From Peptococcaceae bacterium (GTDB lineage: Bacteria > Bacillota > DSM-12270 > Thermacetogeniales > Thermacetogeniaceae), in contig PLQY01000010.1 in NCBI GenBank assembly GCA_003160265.1, forward strand, positions 820 to 15,128: a stretch of 14,309 nt of DNA. Reading direction: 5' to 3'. A model generated the notes under the pieces. It did not search any database and was not told where the DNA came from. It worked only from the letters and a program-made list of their open reading frames with translations. The translations under genes were made by a program, and so were the position numbers. Below, piece by piece: positions 6,887 to 14,226 of this stretch (within the stretch, counting starts at the first letter, position 1; each line of letters opens with the position of its first letter).

Positions 6887-9667
6887 TTACATTTCACAAT
6901 CCTGGCCACATTGCTCTTTCAAGAGCTCGCGAACTTTTTCCGCTGTGGCCGGCAACTCGGTGACTCTGATCCTTACTGCATCATAGATGGCATTGATGAT
7001 GGCCGGCGCCGTAGGAATGGTTGCGGGCTCCCCAACCCCCTTCGCCCCGAAGGGGCCGGTAGGTTCCTTCTCCTCCACAATGATGCTTTTAATGGGAGGG
7101 ACGTCCTTGGCTGTCGGCAGGATATACTCTGCCAAAGTAGGTGTCTGGGGTTTGCCCCGATCCAGGATCACGCTCTCCATCAGGGCATACCCGATGCCCA
7201 TGGCTACGCCCCCCTCGATCTGGCCTTCGATGGCGAGGGGGTTGATTGCCTGGCCGACGTCGTGTGCCGCCACGATCCGCAAGACATCGACCTCTCCGGT
7301 CTCCGTGTCCACATCCACCTCCGCTGCCTGGCAGGCAAAGGTGTAGGCGGCGTAGGCGTCACCCTGGCTGGTCTCGTGGTCCACGTCAGGAGTGGTGATG
7401 TTGAACCATCCCATCCCGACAAATTGACGGCCATTGATCCGGCAATAGTTGGCCACTTGGCCTATAGTCAAATCGGTTCTCTCTCCGCTATAAAAAACCT
7501 TTCTCTCTCTAAAACTGATCAGTTGGGGATCCACGCCCAGCATCTCGCCGGCGCACTCCAGCAGGCTCTGTTTCACAATACCGGCCGCCTTTTTGACGGC
7601 GTTGCCGGTAACGTAAGTCTGTCGGCTGGCAGAGGTGCAACCGGCGTCCGGCGTGGTTGCCGTGTCCGGAGTCAGCACGCAGACGTCCTCGGCCAGGATA
7701 CCCAACTCCTCCGCCGCCACTAGGGCGATCATTTCATTAGAGCCCTGCCCGATATCGGCACAGCCGCTGAGCACGGTGACAGTGCCATCCTCTCCCATCT
7801 CCAGCGTAGCCGCTGAAGCGTCAGGCCGTCCAAATCCGTACCCCAGGGCATACATCATACAGCCATAGCCTATGCCGCGCTTTTTCGCGGGCGATTCCGG
7901 GCCATGCTCTAGGGGATGGGTTGCCAGGTAGTTCTTGATCTCGGCAAGCGTCTGCTTGATGCCGACGCTTTGATGCAGTACATGGCCGGTGCCGGTGCTC
8001 AGCCCCGGCGCCAGGGCGTTTTTATACCTGATCTCCCAGGGGTTCATGTGTAGTCGCTCAGCCAGGATGTCGATCAGGGAATCGTGAACGAAGGCTGCCT
8101 GGGTTACTCCGAAGCCGCGCATCGCCCCGCAGGGCGGATTGTTGGTGTACACGGCATAAGTGTCCACCTTGATATTTGGGATGTAATAAGGTCCTCCGAG
8201 ATGCAACCCGGTCTTCTTGACCACATAGGGCCCCAGTGAGGCATAGGCCCCCTTGTCGCCGTAGACCGTTCCCTCCAGGGCCAGCAGCTTCCCCTCGCTA
8301 TTGGCGCCCAACCGCGCCCTGATCAGCATGGGATGCCTTTTGGTGGTGGCGCTCATGGACTCTTCCCTGCTGAAACGGACCTTCGCCGGACGTCCGGTCT
8401 TGATGGCGGCCAATGCCGCCAGGTTTTCCGTGGTAATGTCGTCCTTGCCGCCAAAGCCGCCGCCGGTGGTCATCTGGATCACCCTGACCTTGTTGATGGG
8501 CATTCCCATCACGCTGGCGATCTGCCGCCGGTCACGGAAGACATACTGGGTCGATGTCCAAACGGTGAGGTTTCCTCGGTGATCAACGGAGGCCACGCTG
8601 CATTCAGGTTCCATGTAGGCGTGCTCGATGCACTGGGTCTGGTAGGTGTTTTCGACGATCACGTCACACTGCTCGAAAGCAGCAACAGCATCACCCTTGC
8701 GCACCGTGGTGTGCTGGAGCAAGTTGCCCTTTTCGTGAACCCTGGCCGCATCTGGCCTCAGTCCATCCTCCGGGGAAAAGATGCCCGGCAACTCCTCGTA
8801 ATCCACCCTGATCAGCTTTATAGCCGCCTCGGCGATCTCCTCGTTCTCCGCCACTACCAGAGCCACTGCATCACCATAACAGCGCACCTTGTCATCCGCC
8901 AGAACCGGCTGATCGGCGATAGCCACGCCATAACGATTGTTGCCCGGAATGTCTTTGGATGTGAATACCGCTAACACTCCGGGCAACTGCCTGGCTTCAT
9001 CACAGTCGATGCCTCTGATCAGGGCGTGAGGGCGGGCGCTACGTAGTGCTTTTCCGAAGACCATGTTGGGCAAGGATATATCGTCGGCGTACACTGCTTT
9101 ACCGGTGGCCTTATCTATTGTGTCACGACGGCGGATCTTGTGACCGATAACGGCATATTCCTTTGACCCCGGTACTGACACCGCCTGTTCCTGCCCGGAG
9201 GCGACCCTCACCGCACGCACGATCTTCTCGTAACCGGTGCAGCGGCAGATATTGCCCGCCAGGGCCTCCCTGATCTCCTGCTCCGAAGGACAGGGGTTGG
9301 CCAGCAGCAGGGCCTTCGCCGACATGATCACTCCGGGCGTGCAAAAGCCGCACTGGATAGCTCCCTCGTCTATAAACTCCCTCTGCAAGGTGTCCAGCTC
9401 GCCATTCTGCTCCAGCCCCTCGATGGTGATCACGTCACAGCCATCGACGGCCTCAACTGCGATCAGACAGGAGTTGACGGCCCTGTCATTGACAATGACG
9501 GTGCAGGCGCCGCACTCACCCTGCCCGCAACCCTCCTTGGCGCCCGTGAGGCCCAGATTGTCCCGAAGGAACTGGAGCAGGGTGATCCCGCCCTCTATCT
9601 CCACAGTTACGGGCTTGCCGTTGACCTTCAAGTTGATCACGCTGATCGCTCCGGACATTGTTGTCAT
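6887..9667 (-). CDS. Fused [2Fe-2S]/molybdopterin hydroxylase, xanthine dehydrogenase family
   Basis: This 926-residue protein combines the iron-sulfur and molybdenum subunits of the xanthine oxidase family in one chain. Residues about 8-85 form a plant-type ferredoxin domain (Cys47, Cys52, Cys55, Cys67 in GCGQGECGAC...C). A second [2Fe-2S] domain follows (Cys106, Cys109, Cys141, Cys143 in QCGFC and CRCTGYEK). The molybdopterin part begins near GHKIRRRDTIDKATG (about 175) and holds GGGFGGKDD, PPCGAMRGFG and, near the end, GAKGVGEPA with the presumed catalytic Glu880. There is no FAD domain, and no FAD-subunit gene in the window. Length and domain order resemble the Desulfovibrio aldehyde oxidoreductase. 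The substrate could be a purine, pyrimidine, pyridine or an aldehyde. The ATG at 9667 overlaps the preceding stop codon (ATGA), so translation is coupled; a second ATG is at 9658. It is the last gene of the catabolic operon. Confidence 0.93.
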   Translation of the reverse strand: MTTMSGAISVINLKVNGKPVTVEIEGGITLLQFLRDNLGLTGAKEGCGQGECGACTVIVNDRAVNSCLIAVEAVDGCDVITIEGLEQNGELDTLQREFIDEGAIQCGFCTPGVIMSAKALLLANPCPSEQEIREALAGNICRCTGYEKIVRAVRVASGQEQAVSVPGSKEYAVIGHKIRRRDTIDKATGKAVYADDISLPNMVFGKALRSARPHALIRGIDCDEARQLPGVLAVFTSKDIPGNNRYGVAIADQPVLADDKVRCYGDAVALVVAENEEIAEAAIKLIRVDYEELPGIFSPEDGLRPDAARVHEKGNLLQHTTVRKGDAVAAFEQCDVIVENTYQTQCIEHAYMEPECSVASVDHRGNLTVWTSTQYVFRDRRQIASVMGMPINKVRVIQMTTGGGFGGKDDITTENLAALAAIKTGRPAKVRFSREESMSATTKRHPMLIRARLGANSEGKLLALEGTVYGDKGAYASLGPYVVKKTGLHLGGPYYIPNIKVDTYAVYTNNPPCGAMRGFGVTQAAFVHDSLIDILAERLHMNPWEIRYKNALAPGLSTGTGHVLHQSVGIKQTLAEIKNYLATHPLEHGPESPAKKRGIGYGCMMYALGYGFGRPDASAATLEMGEDGTVTVLSGCADIGQGSNEMIALVAAEELGILAEDVCVLTPDTATTPDAGCTSASRQTYVTGNAVKKAAGIVKQSLLECAGEMLGVDPQLISFRERKVFYSGERTDLTIGQVANYCRINGRQFVGMGWFNITTPDVDHETSQGDAYAAYTFACQAAEVDVDTETGEVDVLRIVAAHDVGQAINPLAIEGQIEGGVAMGIGYALMESVILDRGKPQTPTLAEYILPTAKDVPPIKSIIVEEKEPTGPFGAKGVGEPATIPTAPAIINAIYDAVRIRVTELPATAEKVRELLKEQCGQDCEM

Positions 9668-10557
9668 CTCGCTTCCAATCCTAGTAGTTCCGCCGGTTTC
9701 ACCACTACCATCCGACGGATCTCCTCTTCGGTGAGACCCTTCTCGTACAAGGACTGGGCAAACACCCTCAAAGCCTCGTGAGGCATGGGATTGTGCCTCT
9801 GGCCAGCATCGCTCATCAAGACGGCGTGATCCGCGCCCACAGCCTTGATAGCCGCCACAACCTCGTCAATGGTGGCATAATTCCACATCGGTGAGACCGT
9901 ACAATAACCGAACTCCGCGCTGGCTCCCAGGGCAACCAGTTCCTTCAACTGCTCCAGGGACAGCCTTGGGACCTTGAAGAAGGGGTGAGTGATCTGGATC
10001 TTTTTTACCCCGATGTCTCGTGCAGCCTTGACCAGGGCGAAAATCTCCCCGGGTGACAGGTGACAGGTGCCGAGGACGACATTGTTTTCGGCAACCAGTT
10101 TTAGAACATCCATGGTTTCCTTCGTAATTTTTTTATCGGCATCCCAGATAGAAATGCCACCGATCACGCCGTCCCCGTCGCTTTTGCCCCCATCCTGGAC
10201 ATCATACTTACCGCGAGCGCCATGGATCTCTGCATGATAGGCAGCATCAATGGTCGGCATCCAGACGATCTTGCCTCCCAGCCTGATCGCTGCTTCCACC
10301 GCCGCCGGATTGATACCGCCCACGTAGGAATTGAGGACGATCCCGCCAAAGACGGTAAATCCCTCTATCTGGCGGCTCACTTCCCTGGCTCGCGATACCG
10401 AACTCTCATGATGGCACTTGAGCACTATCGCCCTGAACCCTGCATCCGCAGCGGCATTGGCCGCCGCGTAATCGTCACAGAGCCTGGGGAAGAGGCAGGG
10501 ATGGGTATGAAGATGAAGATCTATCGCACCCTCCAGGTTGACAAACGTTCCAATCAT
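9664..10557 (-). CDS. DUF6282-type amidohydrolase-like metalloenzyme
   Basis: This 297-residue protein matches what I recall of the DUF6282 family, an uncharacterised group with amidohydrolase/PHP-like features. Candidate metal ligands are His15 and His17 in DLHLHTHP, Lys47 with His49/His50 in VLKCHHESS, His166 in GTCHLSPGE, His191 in QITHPFF and Asp250 in VLMSDAGQ. Other segments are VFGGIVLNSYVGGINPAAVEAA (69-90) and KIVWMPTIDAAYH (96-108). The start at 10557 (MIGTFVNLEGAID) has AGGG upstream; a longer frame reaches 10764 but overlaps the previous gene. It sits 13 bp after the PreA-like gene and overlaps the molybdenum hydroxylase gene by 4 bp. By context it may open a reduced or hydroxylated ring by hydrolysis, but no activity can be assigned from the sequence. 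Confidence 0.82.
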   Translation of the reverse strand: MIGTFVNLEGAIDLHLHTHPCLFPRLCDDYAAANAAADAGFRAIVLKCHHESSVSRAREVSRQIEGFTVFGGIVLNSYVGGINPAAVEAAIRLGGKIVWMPTIDAAYHAEIHGARGKYDVQDGGKSDGDGVIGGISIWDADKKITKETMDVLKLVAENNVVLGTCHLSPGEIFALVKAARDIGVKKIQITHPFFKVPRLSLEQLKELVALGASAEFGYCTVSPMWNYATIDEVVAAIKAVGADHAVLMSDAGQRHNPMPHEALRVFAQSLYEKGLTEEEIRRMVVVKPAELLGLEAR

Positions 10558-10570
10558 TGCTAAACCCTCC

Positions 10571-11731
10571 CTATTCTTTGAGCGTGATGGCTCCTGCCGG
10601 GCACCACTGAGCGCAAAGTCCGCACCCGTCACAGCAAGACCGGTCAGCCAACACCTGGCCATCCTGTTGTTTAATAGCTCCATAGAAACAAACCCTTGCA
10701 CAAATATCGCAGTTCCGGCAAAGAGTCTGATCAATTGAAGCAAATCTCGGAGCTTCCTTGGCAAGCTCTTCTACCGTGGTGATATAGGGCAGGGCAATGC
10801 CGCGAAAATCGTCAATAGAACGGTAACCCTTGCGGTCCATGAATTCCGACAATCCCTGCAGGATCTCCGCCACCTTGCCGAGACCATTCCACATGATGGT
10901 CGTGGCCACTTGAACACAAGAGGCGCCCAGCATGATGTATTCCACTACTTCCTGCCAACTGGTAACCCCGCCGACAGCCGACAGGGGTACCTTGACCGCA
11001 CGGGCGACTTCCGAAAAATGGCGCATGATGATCGGCTTGATGGCCGGGCCGGTGTAACCACCGTAACTCCTCAAGTTGGGACGGCCGCTTTCAATATCCA
11101 CACCGGCAAAGGAGCGGATGGAATTGCTGATGGTAATGGCGTCGACCCCGGCTTCGACGGCAGCCTGGGCAACTTCCACCATATCTGCCACATTGGGTGT
11201 CAGTTTGACTGACAGCGGCAACTTGATGGCACTCTTGGCGGCCTTGACCTGAAGGCTGGTCAATACCGGATTTTTGCCGATATGCATGCCAACGGTGGAG
11301 GCGGGCATGGGACACGAAGCATTCAATTCGAGGAGATCGACAAGCCCCGTGGCCTCGATCTGGCTCGCTAGTTCGGCCGTCTGCTCTGGTTCCGGCATGG
11401 CCAGAATGCTGGCAAAGATCTTCGCCCCACCCTGGCGAGCTACGGAGAGGTCCTTGGCGATCCACTCGTCACGACTTTTGGTGGTAAACAGTTCCATGTT
11501 GATCATCCCGATCGGACGCTTACTATTACCTACCCGGTAAAGAAACATCCGTCCGTTGCGAGGATGGGCTGCCCAATCCTGAAGGGGGCCGATAGTTTTA
11601 GGGATAACTGCGCCCATGCCAGCTTCACCGGCTTCTTTCAAGTGCAGTCCGTCCCAGCCCGGCGTCGCCGAAGCAAGCACCAGGGGATTGCGGAAGTCAA
11701 CTCCTGCAAAATTAACCTTCAGATCTGCCAT
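10571..11731 (-). CDS. PreA/dihydroorotate dehydrogenase-like flavoprotein with two [4Fe-4S] motifs
   Basis: This 386-residue protein has an FMN-binding TIM barrel of the dihydroorotate/dihydropyrimidine dehydrogenase type (about residues 1-310) and a C-terminal bacterial ferredoxin domain. Cys140 in LLELNASCPMP occupies the active-site cysteine position of dihydropyrimidine dehydrogenase. Other barrel motifs are KLTPNVADM and SAVGGVTSWQEVVEYIMLGA, the phosphate-binding end. Two CxxCxxCxxxC sets (Cys338/341/344/348 and Cys367/370/373/377) would hold two [4Fe-4S] clusters. In E. coli PreA works with PreT, an NAD(P)H/FAD subunit; no PreT-like gene is in this window. A pyrimidine-like or other cyclic amide/enamide substrate is inferred. 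The start has GAGGAG about nine bases upstream. A 105-bp gap with a palindrome separates it from the racemase-like gene. Confidence 0.9.
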   Translation of the reverse strand: MADLKVNFAGVDFRNPLVLASATPGWDGLHLKEAGEAGMGAVIPKTIGPLQDWAAHPRNGRMFLYRVGNSKRPIGMINMELFTTKSRDEWIAKDLSVARQGGAKIFASILAMPEPEQTAELASQIEATGLVDLLELNASCPMPASTVGMHIGKNPVLTSLQVKAAKSAIKLPLSVKLTPNVADMVEVAQAAVEAGVDAITISNSIRSFAGVDIESGRPNLRSYGGYTGPAIKPIIMRHFSEVARAVKVPLSAVGGVTSWQEVVEYIMLGASCVQVATTIMWNGLGKVAEILQGLSEFMDRKGYRSIDDFRGIALPYITTVEELAKEAPRFASIDQTLCRNCDICARVCFYGAIKQQDGQVLADRSCCDGCGLCAQWCPAGAITLKE

Positions 11732-11836
11732 GTCGACACGCTCCTCTTCGCTTTGATAATCGTCGGCCGCACACTCGTGACTTAGTCATGAGATGTTCAA
11801 GTTTGACCTGTTCACTGGTAGCCCGGGTTCGTCTAT
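11732..11836 (-). promoter_or_regulatory. Intra-operon gap with palindrome at 11774-11792
   Basis: This is the longest gap in the five-gene cluster. CTCGTGACT and AGTCATGAG (11774-11782 and 11784-11792) form a 19-bp palindrome with one mismatch around a central T. The spacing suits a dimeric DNA-binding protein better than an RNA hairpin. I found no convincing -35/-10 pair beside it. Confidence 0.3.
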
Positions 11837-12508
11837 CTAAGCCTGGCCCAAGACCTTCAATGCATGTTCTAGCACTGCCTGGTTGCTGGTGACTACCGGC
11901 AATCCTGTCAGTTGCTCGATGCGCCCCCTTACCTCCATGCCCCGGAAATTAGTACAGGAAATAAAGATGCCGTCAATTTTTTGCCCCGCAATTGTTTTCA
12001 CGACAAAGGATATAATCTTGTCAGGCTTGACGTCCGCAATGGCAAAGTTATAGTCGATTCCCAGACCGGCAATCAGGGCTACTTCCAGGCTATCAGCTTC
12101 AAGACTCGCCTTGATGCGCTCATTGAGGCTGTCGATATAGGGTGTCACCACTACGGCCCGTTTAATACCCCTTCCCTTCATAGCATCCCTGGCGCTGGCA
12201 ATGGTGCTGACTGCATGACAATTGGCGACTTCGCCAATGCGCCGACAAAGTTCCTGGTCATAGGCGTTGCCCCGCAAGGCTCCTGCTGAGGTACAGCCAA
12301 AGACCACAGCATGCGGGATGACCGTTGCCAGATCCTTTAAGGCTCGCGGAAAATGGATATTGAGCATCTTTTCTTCGCCGGCTACAGTAGTGTCCTGCAA
12401 GTACATCCGCGCAACGTGCAGACTGATATCCGGAGGCATGTTCTTGTAAAAATCCACCTCCATCACGGAGTTAGACGACGGTATGATCAGTCCCAGGCGC
12501 TTGCCCAC
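11837..12508 (-). CDS. Asp/Glu racemase superfamily protein, maleate isomerase/arylmalonate decarboxylase type
   Basis: This 223-residue protein belongs to the cysteine-dependent Asp/Glu/hydantoin racemase superfamily. The N-terminus GLIIPSSNSVMEVDF (6-20) fits the maleate cis-trans isomerase/arylmalonate decarboxylase branch, in which this region binds a carboxylate. Two candidate catalytic cysteines lie in the expected halves: Cys72 in VFGCTSAGAL and Cys185 in FISCTNFRG. The C-terminal LPVVTSNQAVLEHAL is also typical. Possible reactions are isomerisation of maleate-like diacids, racemisation of a hydantoin or amino acid, or decarboxylation; the sequence does not decide. The GTG start at 12508 is supported by GGGGAGGA about seven bases upstream. 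It lies 45 bp after the PLP enzyme gene and 105 bp before the PreA-like gene. Confidence 0.88.
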   Translation of the reverse strand: MGKRLGLIIPSSNSVMEVDFYKNMPPDISLHVARMYLQDTTVAGEEKMLNIHFPRALKDLATVIPHAVVFGCTSAGALRGNAYDQELCRRIGEVANCHAVSTIASARDAMKGRGIKRAVVVTPYIDSLNERIKASLEADSLEVALIAGLGIDYNFAIADVKPDKIISFVVKTIAGQKIDGIFISCTNFRGMEVRGRIEQLTGLPVVTSNQAVLEHALKVLGQA

Positions 12509-12553
12509 GCGAAATCCTCCCCATTCTTCTTCTCCTATCCCCTGACCACACCA

Positions 12554-13906
12554 TTAACGCATCTCCTTGATTTTTTGATCGTAATATTTTACCTTGTCAT
12601 ATTCATCTTCCCAGAACTCGGCGTTACGCATGCTATCCAGGTATTTTTGAGAATATCCGAAGGGGAGCCAGTCCTTTTCCTTCTGGCGGAACAGTTGCTC
12701 CTTGTTAACCATACTGCGATAGTCAAAGATGTGTTTGGTGTCCTTGTTCAGGAAAATATCTTTAGCCCAGCGTCTGAGAACGAAGTCCTCTGTTTCCAGG
12801 TTGCGCCGTTCCAGGTCTTCCATCACCGAAGGGTAGCGGTCGAAGCCGTCGGTGGCAATGGTCACCACATTGTCGTCGGGGCCCAACCTCAGGTAATCGG
12901 CCATCTTGATGGCCCCCAGGATGTTGCAGATGCCGGAAACCCCAAACAGGTCATGCATTTTGGCAACCTGCTCCGCGGGCATTCCCAGTTCCTCCAGCAC
13001 CCCAGCGCCGTCCTGAATCACCTTCAGGCCGCGTACGCAGTCCTCGTCGCAAATCAGGGCGACAAAATCGGTGGTGAGAATATTGTGGATCAGCGTGCAC
13101 ATCTTGTCGCCGATGCCTTCGATGCGGTGCTGTCCCCGGCCGCCGGTCGCCAAAGTAGGGCATTCGTAAGGTTCCAGAGCTACAATCTTTGCCTCGGGGA
13201 AGGCCTGCTTGATCTGATCGCCGGCAGCCAATGTTCCCGCGGATCCCGGGGCAGAAGTGAAGCAGGCAATCCGTCCATTGCCAAGTCCCTTGACCGCCTC
13301 GATCGCCGAGTTGCCGGTGACGTGGCGGTGAAACCGGTAATTGGGCAACAGTTCGAATTGCGCCAAAGGCCGGTTTAGGGGGTTCTTTTTCAGTTCGTAG
13401 GTCCGCTGCAGCGTCAGGATCACGTCCGATTCGGTACCCGGTGTCAGGTCGAGTTCGGCCCCGTATTTGCGGATCCGGTCGTAGCGCTCCTTGCTCATAT
13501 TGTCGGGCATGATCACCACTGCCCTATATCCCATCAGGTTGCAGATATAGGCCACGCCGATCCCAAAGTTTCCAGTGGATGGGCCGAGGATCGTGTGGGT
13601 GCCGGGAAGGATCTCCCCATCGACGCAGCCCTCGATCAGGGTTGCATAAGCGGGGCCAACCTTATGTGAACCGGACGGGAAGTACTTGCCCAGCAGCACC
13701 ACGATATTGGCTTCGGTGCCGGTCAGTTCCTTGGGGAGTACGATCTTGCGCACTGCGCCCCGCTCGTCTTTCCAGGAGATATTGAACAGATTGAGGGGAT
13801 CCAGTTCTGTATCTTTTACTCTAAGCGCTTTCTCCCGGACATCCGCAGGGATGGTGTCCGGATAGAGCATTTCTGAATAAGTTGGGCCAAAAGGGATGTT
13901 GAACAT
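12554..13906 (-). CDS. Fold-type II PLP-dependent lyase/synthase-like enzyme
   Basis: This 450-residue protein of the tryptophan synthase beta/cysteine synthase fold is the first gene of the operon. The PLP lysine is probably Lys82 in FPSGSHKVGPAYA, similar to the GSHK motif of TrpB. STGNFGIG (110-117) corresponds to the substrate-carboxylate loop, and SAPGSAGT (218-225) to the glycine-rich phosphate-binding loop. A C-terminal extension of about 90 residues (from LERRNLETEDFVLRRWAKD) is rich in charged and aromatic residues and unlike cysteine synthase. Members of this fold catalyse beta-elimination or beta-replacement, so ammonia release from an amino acid intermediate is a reasonable inference. 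It is not obviously TrpB, threonine synthase or diaminopropionate ammonia-lyase. The start at 13906 has GGAGGT upstream at slightly long spacing. Confidence 0.85.
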   Translation of the reverse strand: MFNIPFGPTYSEMLYPDTIPADVREKALRVKDTELDPLNLFNISWKDERGAVRKIVLPKELTGTEANIVVLLGKYFPSGSHKVGPAYATLIEGCVDGEILPGTHTILGPSTGNFGIGVAYICNLMGYRAVVIMPDNMSKERYDRIRKYGAELDLTPGTESDVILTLQRTYELKKNPLNRPLAQFELLPNYRFHRHVTGNSAIEAVKGLGNGRIACFTSAPGSAGTLAAGDQIKQAFPEAKIVALEPYECPTLATGGRGQHRIEGIGDKMCTLIHNILTTDFVALICDEDCVRGLKVIQDGAGVLEELGMPAEQVAKMHDLFGVSGICNILGAIKMADYLRLGPDDNVVTIATDGFDRYPSVMEDLERRNLETEDFVLRRWAKDIFLNKDTKHIFDYRSMVNKEQLFRQKEKDWLPFGYSQKYLDSMRNAEFWEDEYDKVKYYDQKIKEMR

Positions 13907-14009
13907 CGTTGCTCAAACCTCCATTATTAAGATGTGTGCGGCGAGACATTCTTACGGTCACATACAGCCTGACAATTGTTGAGTGCCGGGCTACACTTAA
14001 CAACATAAA

Positions 14010-14037
14010 ATTATAAGCAATTTTCATGCCAAAGCAA
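14010..14037 (-). promoter_or_regulatory. Overlapping sigma-70-type promoter candidate
   Basis: On the minus strand TTGCTT (14032-14037) and a perfect TATAAT (14010-14015) are separated by 16 bp. They overlap the sigma-54 site, so either polymerase form could use the region, but not both at once. The sigma-54 match is the more complete of the two. Confidence 0.45.
14016..14031 (-). promoter_or_regulatory. Sigma-54 (-24/-12) promoter of the catabolic operon
   Basis: On the minus strand TGGCATGAAAATTGCT fits the sigma-54 consensus TGGCAYRNNNNTTGCW at every fixed position, with the GG and GC elements exactly ten bases apart. Transcription would start near 14005, about 100 bp before the PLP gene. 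Sigma-54 promoters require an enhancer-binding activator, so the operon is probably induced by a specific signal. No activator gene is in the window. Confidence 0.75.
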
Positions 14038-14108
14038 TAGCCGCTTCTGAAGCCTGTCATTCCAGGACAATCGATCTGAAGACGCTTGCTGGCTTACCAT
14101 TATAATAA

Positions 14109-14125
14109 AAGAATCTTTGATTCTT
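14109..14125. promoter_or_regulatory. Perfect inverted repeat upstream of the sigma-54 promoter
   Basis: AAGAATC-TTT-GATTCTT is a perfect 7-3-7 inverted repeat about 80-95 bp upstream of the -24 element, a normal distance for an enhancer-binding activator site. It is AT-rich and adjoins a hairpin element, so it may be part of that structure instead. Confidence 0.35.
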
Positions 14126-14129
14126 ATTT

Positions 14130-14150
14130 CCTCGGGCATAAAGCCCGAGG
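14130..14150. repeat. Hairpin element A
   Basis: CCTCGGGC and GCCCGAGG form a perfect 8-bp stem around a five-base loop. Short outer arms (TTGA/TCAA) can extend the structure. No T-run follows on either strand, so it is not a normal terminator. On the minus strand it is preceded by GAATA, as is hairpin B. Confidence 0.5.
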
Positions 14151-14181
14151 TATTCAACAAGGTAGATCTTTTGAAACTTTG

Positions 14182-14226
14182 TGCGGCATTCATCCTGACC
14201 CACAAGGGGTCAGGTATTCTGCCGCA
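14182..14226. repeat. Nested hairpin element B
   Basis: The outer arms TGCGGCA (14182-14188) and TGCCGCA (14220-14226) and inner arms CCTGACCC (14194-14201) and GGGTCAGG (14207-14214) are both perfect. They are separated by a symmetrical five-by-five internal loop, with a five-base terminal loop. No T-run follows directly on either strand. The inner stem has the same length and loop size as hairpin A. Confidence 0.55.

Noticed and set aside
6872..7723. 283-codon plus-strand frame opposite the molybdenum hydroxylase gene
   Set aside because: It is a shadow of a well supported gene, with no protein motif.
9658..9667. Alternative ATG at 9658 for the molybdenum hydroxylase
   Set aside because: Kept as an alternative only. 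The ATG at 9667 overlapping the upstream stop codon is the simpler coupled start; both give the same protein apart from three residues.
12353..13378. 341-codon plus-strand frame opposite the racemase-like and PLP genes
   Set aside because: It spans two genes in antisense and has no independent support.
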